A stretch of 64,000 bases of DNA from Akkermansia muciniphila (GTDB taxonomy: Bacteria > Verrucomicrobiota > Verrucomicrobiia > Verrucomicrobiales > Akkermansiaceae), in the NCBI GenBank assembly GCA_945890645.1, contig CAMDCV010000006.1:61944-125943 (forward strand), in the 5' to 3' direction. Both the position numbers and the translations under genes were made by a program. Of the stretch, positions 55,850-64,000 are shown piece by piece. Positions within the stretch are counted from its first letter, which is position 1; every line of letters begins with the position of its first letter. Below the pieces are notes generated by a model, which saw only the letters and a program-made list of their open reading frames with translations, ran no database searches and had not been told where the DNA came from.

Positions 55850-58180
55850 GTGACAGAGAAAAAACCATTTTACGCCCATACCTTAACCAATCGCCCGCAG
55901 AGCGAATGGGAACCTCTCTTCACTCCTTTCGCTCAAGCAGCAGTTGAGTGCCAACGCGATACCTGCGTAAAATGTGAAGCAATGGAACCCCGTCATGGCC
56001 ACCTCAATAAAGTTGCCTACTGGTCTGCCAAGTTTGCCGCAGAAATGTTCCCCCAAAATTCCCCCGAAGCAAAATCCGCCCACCAATGGGGCTATCTCAC
56101 CGGCCTCTGGCATGATCTTGGAAAATTCGCACCCCAATGGCAAAATTACCTCTCAAGAGCATCCGACACTCACCACGACGAAATTTTCGAAACGATCGAT
56201 CACACCACAGCCGGTGCCAAACACGCCATTTCAAAATCACCCCTCGGCCATTTTATCGCCACAGCCATCGCAGGCCATCATGCTGGTCTTCTGGATGCCC
56301 GCCACGAATCTCACGCCAGTCTCGAAAAACGCTTAAGCAAATCCTTCGGAGTAGAAATACCCGAAATTTCCGCTCCGCCTGAAATCATCGACTTCGATCT
56401 GCCCTCGCTGCCAGAATTTATCAAACAAAAGGAGCCTAGTTTCTCTGCTGCGTTCTTCCAACGGATGCTCTTCTCCTGTCTCGTTGATGCCGATTTCCTC
56501 GCCACCGAGGCATTCATGAATCCAGCTCAAGCTGCGTTACGGCCCGCCCCTAACTCTAGCGTCTTCTCTAGCGCGCTCGAACTTCTCAATACTAAAATCA
56601 CAGCTTTTGGCCTGCCAAATCCCATCGATCAAGTCGCAACCGCCCGTGCCACCGTAGTCCAAGATTGCGCACAAGCTGCTTTATCTTCACCTGGCATTTT
56701 CACTCTAACTGTTCCAACTGGCGGTGGAAAAACCCTCTCATCGCTCAACTTTGCTCTTCGTCACGCTTTGGCACATGGCAAACGCCGCATCATCTACGTC
56801 ATCCCATTCACTTCTATTATTGAACAAAACGCTGCCGTCTTCAGCGATCTGCTTTCTCCACTTGGTGAAAACGTCATCATCGAACATCACTCCAATCTAG
56901 CACCCGAGCAGGAAGAAAATCAAAGCACCACCTCCCGTCTTGCTACCGAAAACTGGGACGCACCCATCATCGTCACTACCGCCGTTCAGTTCTATGAATC
57001 CTTGTTTGCTGCCAAAACTTCCCGTTCAAGGAAGCTTCACAACATCGCAAACTCCATCGTCATTCTTGACGAAGCTCAGTGTTTACCTATCCAGTATCTC
57101 AAGCCTTGCCTCCGCGTCCTCGAAGAACTCTCCACGCGCTACCACACGACCATTGTTCTCTGCACCGCAACTCAGCCCGCTGTCGCGAAATCCTCCGACT
57201 TCCCAATCGGCTTCCCAAACTCCACCGAAATCATCCAGGACACAAACTCCCTTTTTCAAACCCTATCGCGTGTTGAAGTAACTTATCGAGGTTCTCTATC
57301 CGATCAAACCATCGCCTCTGAACTCGCCGCCGCAAGGCAGGCCCTGTGCATAGTCAACACCCGCAAACATGCGCGTGCACTATTTGAACTCCTACCTCCT
57401 TCCGAACAAAATTTTCACTTATCCACTCTCATGTGCCCGCAGCACCGCCTCAAGGTGCTCTCCACCGTCCGTAAACGACTCACGGAGAAACTTCCCGTCC
57501 GTCTCATCTCCACACAACTCATTGAGGCCGGAGTCGATATTGATTTCCCCATCGTCTATCGCTCCATGGCCGGCCTCGACTCCATCGCCCAAGCCGCAGG
57601 CCGCTGTAATCGCGAAGGCAAGCTATCCGCCAAAGGACAAACTCACGTCTTCCACTCCGAACACACTTCCTCCGAACGTTACTTTGCCCAAACTGCAAAT
57701 GTCGGTCACGAAATCCTCGACCTCCACGCCAAGGATCCGCTCTCCACAGTCGCCGTCCAAGCCTACTTCCATAAATTTTTCCATCAGCAACAATCGCGAT
57801 GGGACAGCAAGGACATCCTCTCCGATTTCAAATACACTGGCAAAAAAGACTTTCCTCTCCTCTTCAACTACCGCACCGCCGCCGAGAAATTCCAACTCAT
57901 CGAGAATCAACAAATCGCCGTCATCATCCCCTGGACCGCTGAAATCAAAAAAATCATCGATGAACAACTTCGACCAAAAACGGCGAATCTCCACCGTCAA
58001 CTTCTGCGTAATCTTCAACGCTACACTGTTCAAATCTATGAAAACGAATATCAAAAGAACCATCACCAATTCGAGACCATCCGTGACGGTCAATTCCATC
58101 TAATCATCTGCCCCGAAACCCATTACTCGGAGCAATTCGGTATCGACTTCTCCAATGAACCAACCACCCTCATTTGCTAG
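55850..58180 (+). CDS. cas3: Type I-C Cas3 HD nuclease-helicase
   Basis: A 776-residue nuclease-helicase that degrades target DNA recruited by Cascade. The N-terminal HD domain shows GLWHDLGKFAPQWQNYL (HD near residue 88) and HFIATAIAGHHAGLLD. The SF2 helicase has the P-loop VPTGGGKTLSSLNFALRH (about 286), ILDEAQCLP (about 406), TATQPA, STQLIEAGVDIDF and AAGRCNREG. GTG 55850 is the start. First gene of the operon; cas5 begins three bases after the stop. Confidence 0.95.
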   Translation: MTEKKPFYAHTLTNRPQSEWEPLFTPFAQAAVECQRDTCVKCEAMEPRHGHLNKVAYWSAKFAAEMFPQNSPEAKSAHQWGYLTGLWHDLGKFAPQWQNYLSRASDTHHDEIFETIDHTTAGAKHAISKSPLGHFIATAIAGHHAGLLDARHESHASLEKRLSKSFGVEIPEISAPPEIIDFDLPSLPEFIKQKEPSFSAAFFQRMLFSCLVDADFLATEAFMNPAQAALRPAPNSSVFSSALELLNTKITAFGLPNPIDQVATARATVVQDCAQAALSSPGIFTLTVPTGGGKTLSSLNFALRHALAHGKRRIIYVIPFTSIIEQNAAVFSDLLSPLGENVIIEHHSNLAPEQEENQSTTSRLATENWDAPIIVTTAVQFYESLFAAKTSRSRKLHNIANSIVILDEAQCLPIQYLKPCLRVLEELSTRYHTTIVLCTATQPAVAKSSDFPIGFPNSTEIIQDTNSLFQTLSRVEVTYRGSLSDQTIASELAAARQALCIVNTRKHARALFELLPPSEQNFHLSTLMCPQHRLKVLSTVRKRLTEKLPVRLISTQLIEAGVDIDFPIVYRSMAGLDSIAQAAGRCNREGKLSAKGQTHVFHSEHTSSERYFAQTANVGHEILDLHAKDPLSTVAVQAYFHKFFHQQQSRWDSKDILSDFKYTGKKDFPLLFNYRTAAEKFQLIENQQIAVIIPWTAEIKKIIDEQLRPKTANLHRQLLRNLQRYTVQIYENEYQKNHHQFETIRDGQFHLIICPETHYSEQFGIDFSNEPTTLIC

Positions 58181-58183
58181 ACT

Positions 58184-58894
58184 ATGAATTCGCCCATTAT
58201 TCTCGAAGTGTCCGGCGACTACGCCCTATTTTCTCGACCTGAAATGAAGGTCGAGCGCGTCTCTTACGACGTCATTACACCCTCAGCCGCACGCGGCATT
58301 CTTGAAGCGATTTACTGGAAACCCCAGATCCGCTGGATCATCAACCGGATCACCGTCATCAATCCCATCCGCTTCACCAACATCCGCCGCAACGAAATCA
58401 GTAAAAAGGCTTCCAGCCCAACCGCCGCTCTAGTAGCCGAAGGCGGCAATGGTTCCCTTGGCATTTATGTGGATGAAGAGCGCCAGCAACGAGCCTCCCT
58501 GCTTCTCCGTGATGTCCGCTACATCATTCACGCGAGCGTCCACATACTTGACACCCGTCTCGAAAGCGGTGGCGAAAAAGCACCCGCCAATGAGGCTGCT
58601 GGCAAACACCTTGAAATGTTCAAGCGCCGCGCCCGCAAAGGGCAAACATTCCATCACCCATACTTCGGTTGCCGCGAATTTCCCGTCAGCTTTACCTTCC
58701 ACGAAGACGAAAGCACCCTTCCAATGCCGCATGATTCCCTAGCCGGTGAAAAAGACCTCGGCTTTATGCTTCACGATCTTGAATTCGACCAAAACCCGAA
58801 AACCAAAGCAGTCAAATCCACTACCCCCCACTTCTTCCGCGCCCATATGACAAAAGGCATTATCGAAGTCCCCGCACTGCCATTCAAAATCTAA
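58184..58894 (+). CDS. cas5c: Type I-C Cas5 (Cas5d) pre-crRNA endonuclease
   Basis: A 236-residue Cas5d protein, which in type I-C cuts the pre-crRNA repeat in place of Cas6. The signature [23 protein letters not shown] at the start (Tyr 44) and [28 protein letters not shown] (Lys 141, His 142) match positions known as catalytic in Cas5d; alignment is by eye. No cas6 is present, which fits I-C. Confidence 0.95.
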   Translation: MNSPIILEVSGDYALFSRPEMKVERVSYDVITPSAARGILEAIYWKPQIRWIINRITVINPIRFTNIRRNEISKKASSPTAALVAEGGNGSLGIYVDEERQQRASLLLRDVRYIIHASVHILDTRLESGGEKAPANEAAGKHLEMFKRRARKGQTFHHPYFGCREFPVSFTFHEDESTLPMPHDSLAGEKDLGFMLHDLEFDQNPKTKAVKSTTPHFFRAHMTKGIIEVPALPFKI

Positions 58895-58941
58895 CCCGTG
58901 GCGGCGGATTGCAAAAGACCTGACACAAAATCAAACATATC

Positions 58942-60753
58942 ATGATACTCAAAGCTCTGAATGACCTTTACTCACGCCTGGTTGAAGATCCAGACTATGA
59001 AGTAGCCAACCCCGGTTACTCTCCACAAAACATATCTTTCCGTGTCGTCCTCAAACCCGATGGCAAACTATTCGCCATACAAGACGCTCGCATCAGCGAC
59101 GACAAAGGTAAGTTGCGAGCCGACAAACAACTTGTTCTCGGCGAAGCAAAACCATCAGGAGCAGGAATCAACCCAGGCTTTCTCTGGGATAACACCTCCT
59201 ACATGCTCGGCTACAAAAAACCAGACAAAGACGAATCTAAAGCTGCAAAAGAAGCAACAAGAGCAGTGGACTCATTTGCAGCATTCCGCGATGCACATCT
59301 CGCTTTGGAAACAGAAATCAACCATCCTCACTTTTCTGCTGTCTGCCGTTTTCTTGAAAACTGGACACCTGAAGAGGCTTTTGCGCATTTTTCATCTCAT
59401 CCGGAACTTGATGAACTTGCGACGGGATTCGGTATTTTCGCTATCCAGGGCGAAACCAAATCCGTCAACTCCCAACCGGCCATTATGCGCTGGTGGGACA
59501 ATCGCAATACCGTGGTAGGAGTCACTCTCGGTCAATGCCTTATTACGGGTGATGAGGGGGTGCCCATTGCTCGCCTGCATCCGAAAATCAAATCCGTAAC
59601 AGGTGCGCAATCCTCTGGCGCGTCTCTTGTATCCTTCAACGCTCCTGCATATGAGTCTTATGGCAAGGATCAATCCTTCAACGCCCCGGTCTCCGAAAAT
59701 GCCGCGTTCCAATACGGCACCGCTCTCAACTCACTGCTCAATGGTCCCAAATCATCCAAACACCGGATTCGGATCGGCGACACCAGCTGTGTCTTTTGGA
59801 CAGACCAACCTTCCATCGTGGAAGACGTATTCGGCCTCTTCGCCTCGGAGGGTTCGAATGCCCCCGCACAAGCCCAAGACGAAGATACCCGCTCCAAGCT
59901 CGAAACTCTCCTGAAAGCCATCCGGCTCGGCGGTGAAGCAGAATCTGCCCTTGGCATAGATCCTGAAGAAACAAAATTCTACCTGCTTGGCCTAGCTCCC
60001 AATGCCGCCCGGCTCTCCGTGCGCTTCTTCCATCGATCCACCGTGGGAGAGCTTCTCGAAAACCTTCGTTCTCATCACCGCGATATTGCCATCGTCCGAG
60101 AATGGGAAAGTGCCCAAGGAAAACGCCTTCCCGACCCGGAGTTTCCTGCATACTGGCAACTCCTTAACCAAACCGCCCGCGTATCTGACGAAATTCCACC
60201 ACTCCTCGGTGGCTCTCTCATGCGCTCCATCCTAGAAGGCATTCCATATCCAGAAGCTCTCTACTCAGCCGTCATACGCCGCATCCGCGCTGATCGCACC
60301 ATCAACTATCTCCGCGCCGCCATCATCAAAGGAACCCTCACCAGAAATCATAATCAATCCATTACCACCATGTTAGATAACGAAAATATCGATCCCGCTT
60401 ACCTCCTAGGTCGCCTCTTCGCCGCCCTTGAGAAAACCCAATACGACGCCCTCGGCGACCTTAACGCAGGGTTGCGTGACAAGTTCTATTCCAGCGCCTC
60501 GGCTACGCCAGCGAGCGTCTTTCCTCGCATTATCCGCACCTATCAGCATCACCTTGCTAAACTACCAGGAGGAGCAAAAGTCAATCGCGAACGCCTCGTG
60601 CAAAATATCCTCGATGGAATTCCCTCCACTGGCTTTCCACACAACCTCAACCTCAAATCTCAAGGTATTTTTGCTCTCGGCTACTACCACCAGCGCAAAG
60701 AATTTTTCACCAAGAAAGAAACCACCGACCTCCAAGAACCCGCTACCGCCTAA
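58942..60753 (+). CDS. cas8c: Type I-C Cas8c (Csd1) large Cascade subunit
   Basis: A 603-residue large subunit that recognises the PAM and bridges Cascade. Assigned by length, position and segments typical of Csd1: GYSPQNISFRVVLKPDGK, LVLGEAKPSGAGINPGFLWDN, LVSFNAPAYESYGK, FWTDQPSIVEDVFGLF, LLGLAPNAARLSVRFFHRSTVGELLENL, and YLLGRLFAALEKTQYDALG. Its 3' end is rich in Lys and is followed by 39 bases before cas7. A smaller Cas11-like subunit can be made from the 3' end of cas8c in I-C systems by internal initiation; not determined here. Confidence 0.93.
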   Translation: MILKALNDLYSRLVEDPDYEVANPGYSPQNISFRVVLKPDGKLFAIQDARISDDKGKLRADKQLVLGEAKPSGAGINPGFLWDNTSYMLGYKKPDKDESKAAKEATRAVDSFAAFRDAHLALETEINHPHFSAVCRFLENWTPEEAFAHFSSHPELDELATGFGIFAIQGETKSVNSQPAIMRWWDNRNTVVGVTLGQCLITGDEGVPIARLHPKIKSVTGAQSSGASLVSFNAPAYESYGKDQSFNAPVSENAAFQYGTALNSLLNGPKSSKHRIRIGDTSCVFWTDQPSIVEDVFGLFASEGSNAPAQAQDEDTRSKLETLLKAIRLGGEAESALGIDPEETKFYLLGLAPNAARLSVRFFHRSTVGELLENLRSHHRDIAIVREWESAQGKRLPDPEFPAYWQLLNQTARVSDEIPPLLGGSLMRSILEGIPYPEALYSAVIRRIRADRTINYLRAAIIKGTLTRNHNQSITTMLDNENIDPAYLLGRLFAALEKTQYDALGDLNAGLRDKFYSSASATPASVFPRIIRTYQHHLAKLPGGAKVNRERLVQNILDGIPSTGFPHNLNLKSQGIFALGYYHQRKEFFTKKETTDLQEPATA

Positions 60754-60792
60754 CCCATTTCCAATCTCAAATACTACAACCAAACAAACATT

Positions 60793-61632
60793 ATGAATAA
60801 CCGCTACGACTTCCTCTTCCTCTTCGACGCCCAAGACGCCAATCCCAACGGCGATCCTGACGCTGGCAATCTTCCGCGTATCGATGCAGAATCCGGCCAA
60901 GGCCTCGTCACCGATGTGTGCCTCAAACGCAAAATCAGAAACTTCATCGAGCAAACAACAGGCCACAAAATCTATTTCAAAGAGTTCGCGGTGCATAACA
61001 ACCAGCACGAAGAAGCTTACAAAGCTCTTGATTTGGGTGACCCCGCCAAAGCAACGCGCGCCGAGAAAGACAAAGCACGTGAGTGGATGTGTCAAAATTT
61101 CTTCGATGTGCGCACTTTTGGTGCAGTAATGTCCACCAAAATCAATTGCGGTCAGGTAAGAGGCCCCGTCCAAATCTCGTTTGCGCGTTCCATTGACCCT
61201 GTAGTTGCCAGCGAGCACGCCATTACTCGCACTTCTGTAACAGATGTGAAAGACATCGAAAAAGAACGCACTATGGGACGTAAATTCACCATTCCCTACG
61301 GTCTCTACAAAGCCCATGGCTTCGTGAACCCCTTCCTCGCCGCGCAAACTGGATTTTCCAACAAAGATCTCGAACTCCTCTTCACCGCCTTGGAAAACGC
61401 CTTCCAATTTGATCAATCCGCCGCCCGCCCTGCTGGCAGTATGAACCCACGCGCCCTCATCGTCTTCAAGCACGATAGCCAACTTGGCAACGCGCCCAGC
61501 CACAAACTGTTCGAACTCGTATCCGTGAAGAAGAAAGAAAGCGTCGAAGTCCCGCGCGCTTTCGCTGACTACGAAGTTACGATTGATCGCGGCGGACTTC
61601 CCTCCGGAGTGGAGATTATTGAGCGCATTTAA
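60793..61632 (+). CDS. cas7: Type I-C Cas7 (Csd2) backbone subunit
   Basis: A 279-residue Cas7, repeated along the crRNA to form the Cascade backbone. Classic start [68 protein letters not shown], and [28 protein letters not shown]. Leader to the ATG is A/C-rich without a Shine-Dalgarno sequence. A strong hairpin follows its stop. Confidence 0.97.
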   Translation: MNNRYDFLFLFDAQDANPNGDPDAGNLPRIDAESGQGLVTDVCLKRKIRNFIEQTTGHKIYFKEFAVHNNQHEEAYKALDLGDPAKATRAEKDKAREWMCQNFFDVRTFGAVMSTKINCGQVRGPVQISFARSIDPVVASEHAITRTSVTDVKDIEKERTMGRKFTIPYGLYKAHGFVNPFLAAQTGFSNKDLELLFTALENAFQFDQSAARPAGSMNPRALIVFKHDSQLGNAPSHKLFELVSVKKKESVEVPRAFADYEVTIDRGGLPSGVEIIERI

Positions 61633-61641
61633 CGAATGATC

Positions 61642-61692
61642 CCATCATCCGCGCAAAGCTGCAGTGCGGAATGCAGAGAGCGCGGATGATGG
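61642..61692 (+). repeat. Hairpin between cas7 and cas4
   Basis: Perfect 13-base arms CCATCATCCGCGC (61642-61654) and GCGCGGATGATGG (61680-61692) with a 25-base loop that contains a further CTGCA/TGCAG stem. No T-run follows. It starts nine bases past the cas7 stop and sits 33 bases before cas4, so it may stabilise the upstream Cascade mRNA and reduce the downstream adaptation genes. Confidence 0.8.
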
Positions 61693-61724
61693 TGCATACA
61701 ATTATTGGATAGCAGTGGAGAACT

Positions 61725-62366
61725 ATGAACCTTTTCCCTGAAGAAGAACTCCTAGCCATCTCTGCGCTCCAGCATTGGCTCTATTGCCCGCGCCAGTGTG
61801 CGCTGATCCATCTGGAGCAGGCATGGGCAGAGAACAAATTCACCGCCGAGGGCCGTGTCATGCACGAGCGCGCCCACGATGGCCCGGACGAATCGCGCTC
61901 CGGCCTGCGCATCACTCGTGGCATGCCTGTCGCTTCGTTGGCGCTTGGAATCACCGGCCAATGCGACGTCGTCGAGTTTCACACCGATGGCAGCATCCGC
62001 CCTGTCGAATACAAACGCGGCAAGCCCAAGGCCCATCGCGCTGATGAAGTCCAACTTTGTGCACAAGCCATGTGTCTCGAAGAAATGCGCCAAACGATCA
62101 TTACGTCCGGCGATCTCTACTATGGAGAAAAACGACGCCGCACCGAGGTTGTCTTCGATGCCGGACTCCGCACTCTCGTTCACGAAACAATTGATGCCTT
62201 CCGGCAATGCCTCGCTTCTGGCATCACGCCACTGGCTGAATACGAACCTCGCCGCTGTGATGCTTGTTCACTCATCGAGCAATGCCAACCCCACGCATTA
62301 CGTTTCAAACGCGGGGCATCTGTATGGTTCCAAGCACAACTCAATCATGCCTTATCGCCAGAATAA
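61725..62366 (+). CDS. cas4: Cas4 PD-(D/E)XK exonuclease
   Basis: A 213-residue Cas4 that trims prespacers and selects PAM orientation with Cas1-Cas2. Iron-sulfur cysteines: HWLYCPRQCALIH near the start and RRCDACSLIEQCQPH at the C terminus; nuclease core: GQCDVVEFH, RPVEYKRGKPKAH, EVQLCAQAMCLEEM. Start ATG 61725 has GGAG four bases upstream (GTGGAGAACTATG), a Shine-Dalgarno-like site. Confidence 0.95.
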   Translation: MNLFPEEELLAISALQHWLYCPRQCALIHLEQAWAENKFTAEGRVMHERAHDGPDESRSGLRITRGMPVASLALGITGQCDVVEFHTDGSIRPVEYKRGKPKAHRADEVQLCAQAMCLEEMRQTIITSGDLYYGEKRRRTEVVFDAGLRTLVHETIDAFRQCLASGITPLAEYEPRRCDACSLIEQCQPHALRFKRGASVWFQAQLNHALSPE

Positions 62367-62394
62367 TCACTTTTAACCACTAACATCTCACCGC

Positions 62395-63435
62395 ATGCGC
62401 AAGCATCTCAACACCCTTTTCGTCACCCTTGAAGGCTCCTACCTGCGAAAGGACGGTGCCGCTGTAGAAATTCGCCAAGAGGGCGAAACCAAGCTCCGCG
62501 TGCCGCTTCACAACCTCGATGGCATCGCCTGCTTCGGCTGGGACATTTCCTGTTCCGCCGCTCTCATGGCTGCCTGTGCCGAGGCCAAAGTTGCTCTCTC
62601 TTTCCACACGCCACACGGGAAATTTCTCGCTTCGTCGAATGGCTTTACCTCCGGAAATATCCTGCTCCGGCGCGAACAATACCGCCGCGCCGATCACGAA
62701 CCCGCCTCCGTTGCCATTGCTGCCAACATGATCGCTGCCAAGCTCGCCAACACTCGCCACGTCTTGATGCGGGCCGCTCGTGATCATGGAGTAAAATCTC
62801 CTGAGCGTGCACTCGCTCTCAACCAGTCCGCCGATTTTCTCGCCATCCGCATCGGCCTCGTTCCGCAAGCCACCGCGCTCGATACCCTGCGCGGCATAGA
62901 AGGGGACTCTGCTGCAGCCTACTTCGCCGTCTTTCCTCATCTCCTCACCAATCACGATCCCCAAATCACCATGAACGGACGCTCCCGCCGCCCACCGCTC
63001 GATCCCGTCAACGCCTTGCTTTCCTTCCTTTACGTCCTCCTCATGCATGATTGCCGCAGTGCCCTCGAATCTTGCGGGCTCGATCCTCAGTGTGGATTTC
63101 TGCACCGGGATCGCCCCGGACGTCCCTCACTTGCGCTCGACCTCATGGAAGAATTCCGCGCCTTCCTCGCCGACCGCACCGCACTTTCCCTGTTCAATCG
63201 CCAACAAATCACCAGCAAGGATTTTGATTACAAAGAAAACGGAGCCGTGCTGCTCAAAGACGATTCCCGCAAAAAAGTTCTCGCTGCCTGGCAAGAGCGC
63301 AAACAGGACGAAATCACCCATTCCTTTCTCGATGAAAAAACCACCATCGGCCTTCTGCCTCAGCTCCAAGCGCGCCTCTTAGCTCGTCACCTCCGAGGTG
63401 ACCTGGATGCCTACCCTGCCTTCCTAGCCCGCTAA
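62395..63435 (+). CDS. cas1: Cas1 integrase, type I-C
   Basis: A 346-residue integrase of new spacers. Seen: NTLFVTLEGSYLRKDGAAVEIR, LDGIACFGWDISCSAALMAACAE, PLDPVNALLSFLYVLLMHD, the catalytic histidine region CGFLHRDRPGRPSLALDLMEEFR with the metal acidic residues. Its leader is G-poor with a CACTAAC box 10 bases before the ATG. cas2 follows after 12 bases. Confidence 0.97.
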   Translation: MRKHLNTLFVTLEGSYLRKDGAAVEIRQEGETKLRVPLHNLDGIACFGWDISCSAALMAACAEAKVALSFHTPHGKFLASSNGFTSGNILLRREQYRRADHEPASVAIAANMIAAKLANTRHVLMRAARDHGVKSPERALALNQSADFLAIRIGLVPQATALDTLRGIEGDSAAAYFAVFPHLLTNHDPQITMNGRSRRPPLDPVNALLSFLYVLLMHDCRSALESCGLDPQCGFLHRDRPGRPSLALDLMEEFRAFLADRTALSLFNRQQITSKDFDYKENGAVLLKDDSRKKVLAAWQERKQDEITHSFLDEKTTIGLLPQLQARLLARHLRGDLDAYPAFLAR

Positions 63436-63447
63436 CGTTTTTACGCC

Positions 63448-63738
63448 ATGTATGTTCTCATTACCTACGACGTCTGCACGGTAAATGCCGCTGGAAAAGC
63501 CCGTTTGCGCCGGGTTGCAAAAACTTGTCTCGATTACGGCCAACGCGTGCAAAACTCCGTCTTCGAATGCAAAATTGATCCGGCCCAATGGATCACCATG
63601 AAACACCGCTTATTGGAAAACATCAACCCTACTACCGACAGCTTGCGATTCTATTATCTTGGCAGCAATTGGCATCATAAAGTCGAGCACCATGGAGCGA
63701 AAGAAGGGTACGATGTCGAGGGAAGTTTAATCGTTTGA
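63448..63738 (+). CDS. cas2: Cas2 endoribonuclease-fold adaptation protein
   Basis: A 96-residue Cas2: [43 protein letters not shown] is the ferredoxin-fold start with the conserved YDV aspartate; [20 protein letters not shown] is the C-terminal strand. It joins Cas1 into the integrase. Last gene before the leader and array. Confidence 0.97.
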   Translation: MYVLITYDVCTVNAAGKARLRRVAKTCLDYGQRVQNSVFECKIDPAQWITMKHRLLENINPTTDSLRFYYLGSNWHHKVEHHGAKEGYDVEGSLIV

Positions 63739-63967
63739 TTGTTTCCAGGATTTTTTTACTGTGTCAGCGAAGCAAGCGCCCTGACTGGCGCGAACCCACA
63801 GTTGTCTTAAAAACACCGGTAGGTTCGCGATAGCCTGTAAGCCTTGATTTAACGTTCTTTGACATCATGAAACAGAAAACCGCCTTTCTCTGCCAAGTAC
63901 AAAGAAAGGCGGTTCGCGAATCAACCTCTTCTTGCCCTACAGGCAAAAGGCTTCTAGGCTAACGCTG
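63739..63967 (+). promoter_or_regulatory. CRISPR leader
   Basis: The 229 bases between cas2 and the first repeat. It has a 12-base inverted repeat AACCGCCTTTCT / AGAAAGGCGGTT (63878-63889 and 63903-63914), and the word CGCGAACC three times (63789-63796 direct; 63822-63829 and 63911-63918 as its complement). These may bind integration host-type proteins or guide spacer insertion; not proven. Confidence 0.75.
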
Positions 63968-64000
63968 ATCGCCCCCTTCGCGGGGGGCGCGGATTGAAAC
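63968..64000 (+). CRISPR. First repeat of a type I-C CRISPR array (array continues past the window)
   Basis: ATCGCCCCC, then TTCG, then CGGGGGGCGC and the I-C 3' handle GGATTGAAAC. Stem of C/G runs around TTCG and the GATTGAAAC end are diagnostic of type I-C repeats of 32-33 bases. The window ends exactly at the repeat's 3' end, so spacer content cannot be read. The first base, A, differs from the usual G and may be leader sequence. Confidence 0.85.

Noticed and set aside
60562..61503. Antisense frame across cas8c and cas7
   Set aside because: Shadow of cas7 and of the cas8c 3' end with low-complexity sequence; no neighbourhood support.

Overview
The window looks like a chromosomal segment of a Verrucomicrobiota-type bacterium (PVC superphylum). 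This is inferred from gene content, not from a marker gene: a DUF1080 protein, a SUMF1-fold exported protein, a multi-haem cytochrome next to a PVC-style beta-propeller protein, secretin-derived exported proteins, and many start codons with G-poor leaders and no Shine-Dalgarno sequence. No rRNA or tRNA gene was seen. Coding density is high, and several convergent gene pairs overlap at their 3' ends.

Layout. 1-5.6 kb: exported SUMF1 protein, a class V aminotransferase followed by an unusual L,D-transpeptidase/phosphoserine-phosphatase-like fusion, CBS protein, SufS, HU. 5.9-10.2 kb: YiiX-like hydrolase, LptF/G-like permease, and a retropepsin-like protease overlapping RimK. 10.3-15.4 kb: tandem-FKBP isomerase, DUF1080 protein, TetR regulator, and the tetrapyrrole pair hemC/cobA-hemD. 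15.5-17 kb: two paralogous exported proteins that look like degenerate secretin domains. 17.2-19.4 kb: an ECF sigma factor, its RskA-type anti-sigma factor and a fasciclin protein; the sigma gene and the fasciclin gene carry the same two-box promoter with identical spacing. 19.5-29 kb: EcsC-like protein, BioA, a Phd/PIN toxin-antitoxin pair, DUF971, a YyaL-type thioredoxin-domain protein, a ROK-like kinase, a BrxR/CapW-like WYL regulator, a strong unexplained hairpin and three poorly known genes. 29.2-34.3 kb: IlvC, TrpF, a photolyase-like protein with unusual domain order, an MFS transporter.

34.5-41.4 kb is a complete F-type ATP synthase operon (atpB-E-F-H-A-G-D-C) with a short delta subunit and repeated CACTGATCACT-type boxes between genes. 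41.4-51 kb: M14 peptidase, lipase/patatin pair, YwaF-like membrane protein, LutA-like protein, Ffh, RlpA, M48 peptidase with LemA. 51.3-55.7 kb: five-haem cytochrome c with a beta-propeller partner and a small exported protein.

55.85 kb to the end is a complete type I-C CRISPR-Cas operon (cas3-cas5-cas8c-cas7-cas4-cas1-cas2) reading into a leader and the first repeat of an array whose spacers lie beyond the window. The most promising leads are the sigma/anti-sigma/fasciclin circuit with its shared promoter, the YkuD-HAD fusion in a putative serine operon, the secretin-derived exported pair, the reordered photolyase, the hairpins at 27.4 kb, 39.4 kb and 61.6 kb, and the recurrent G-poor translation leaders.
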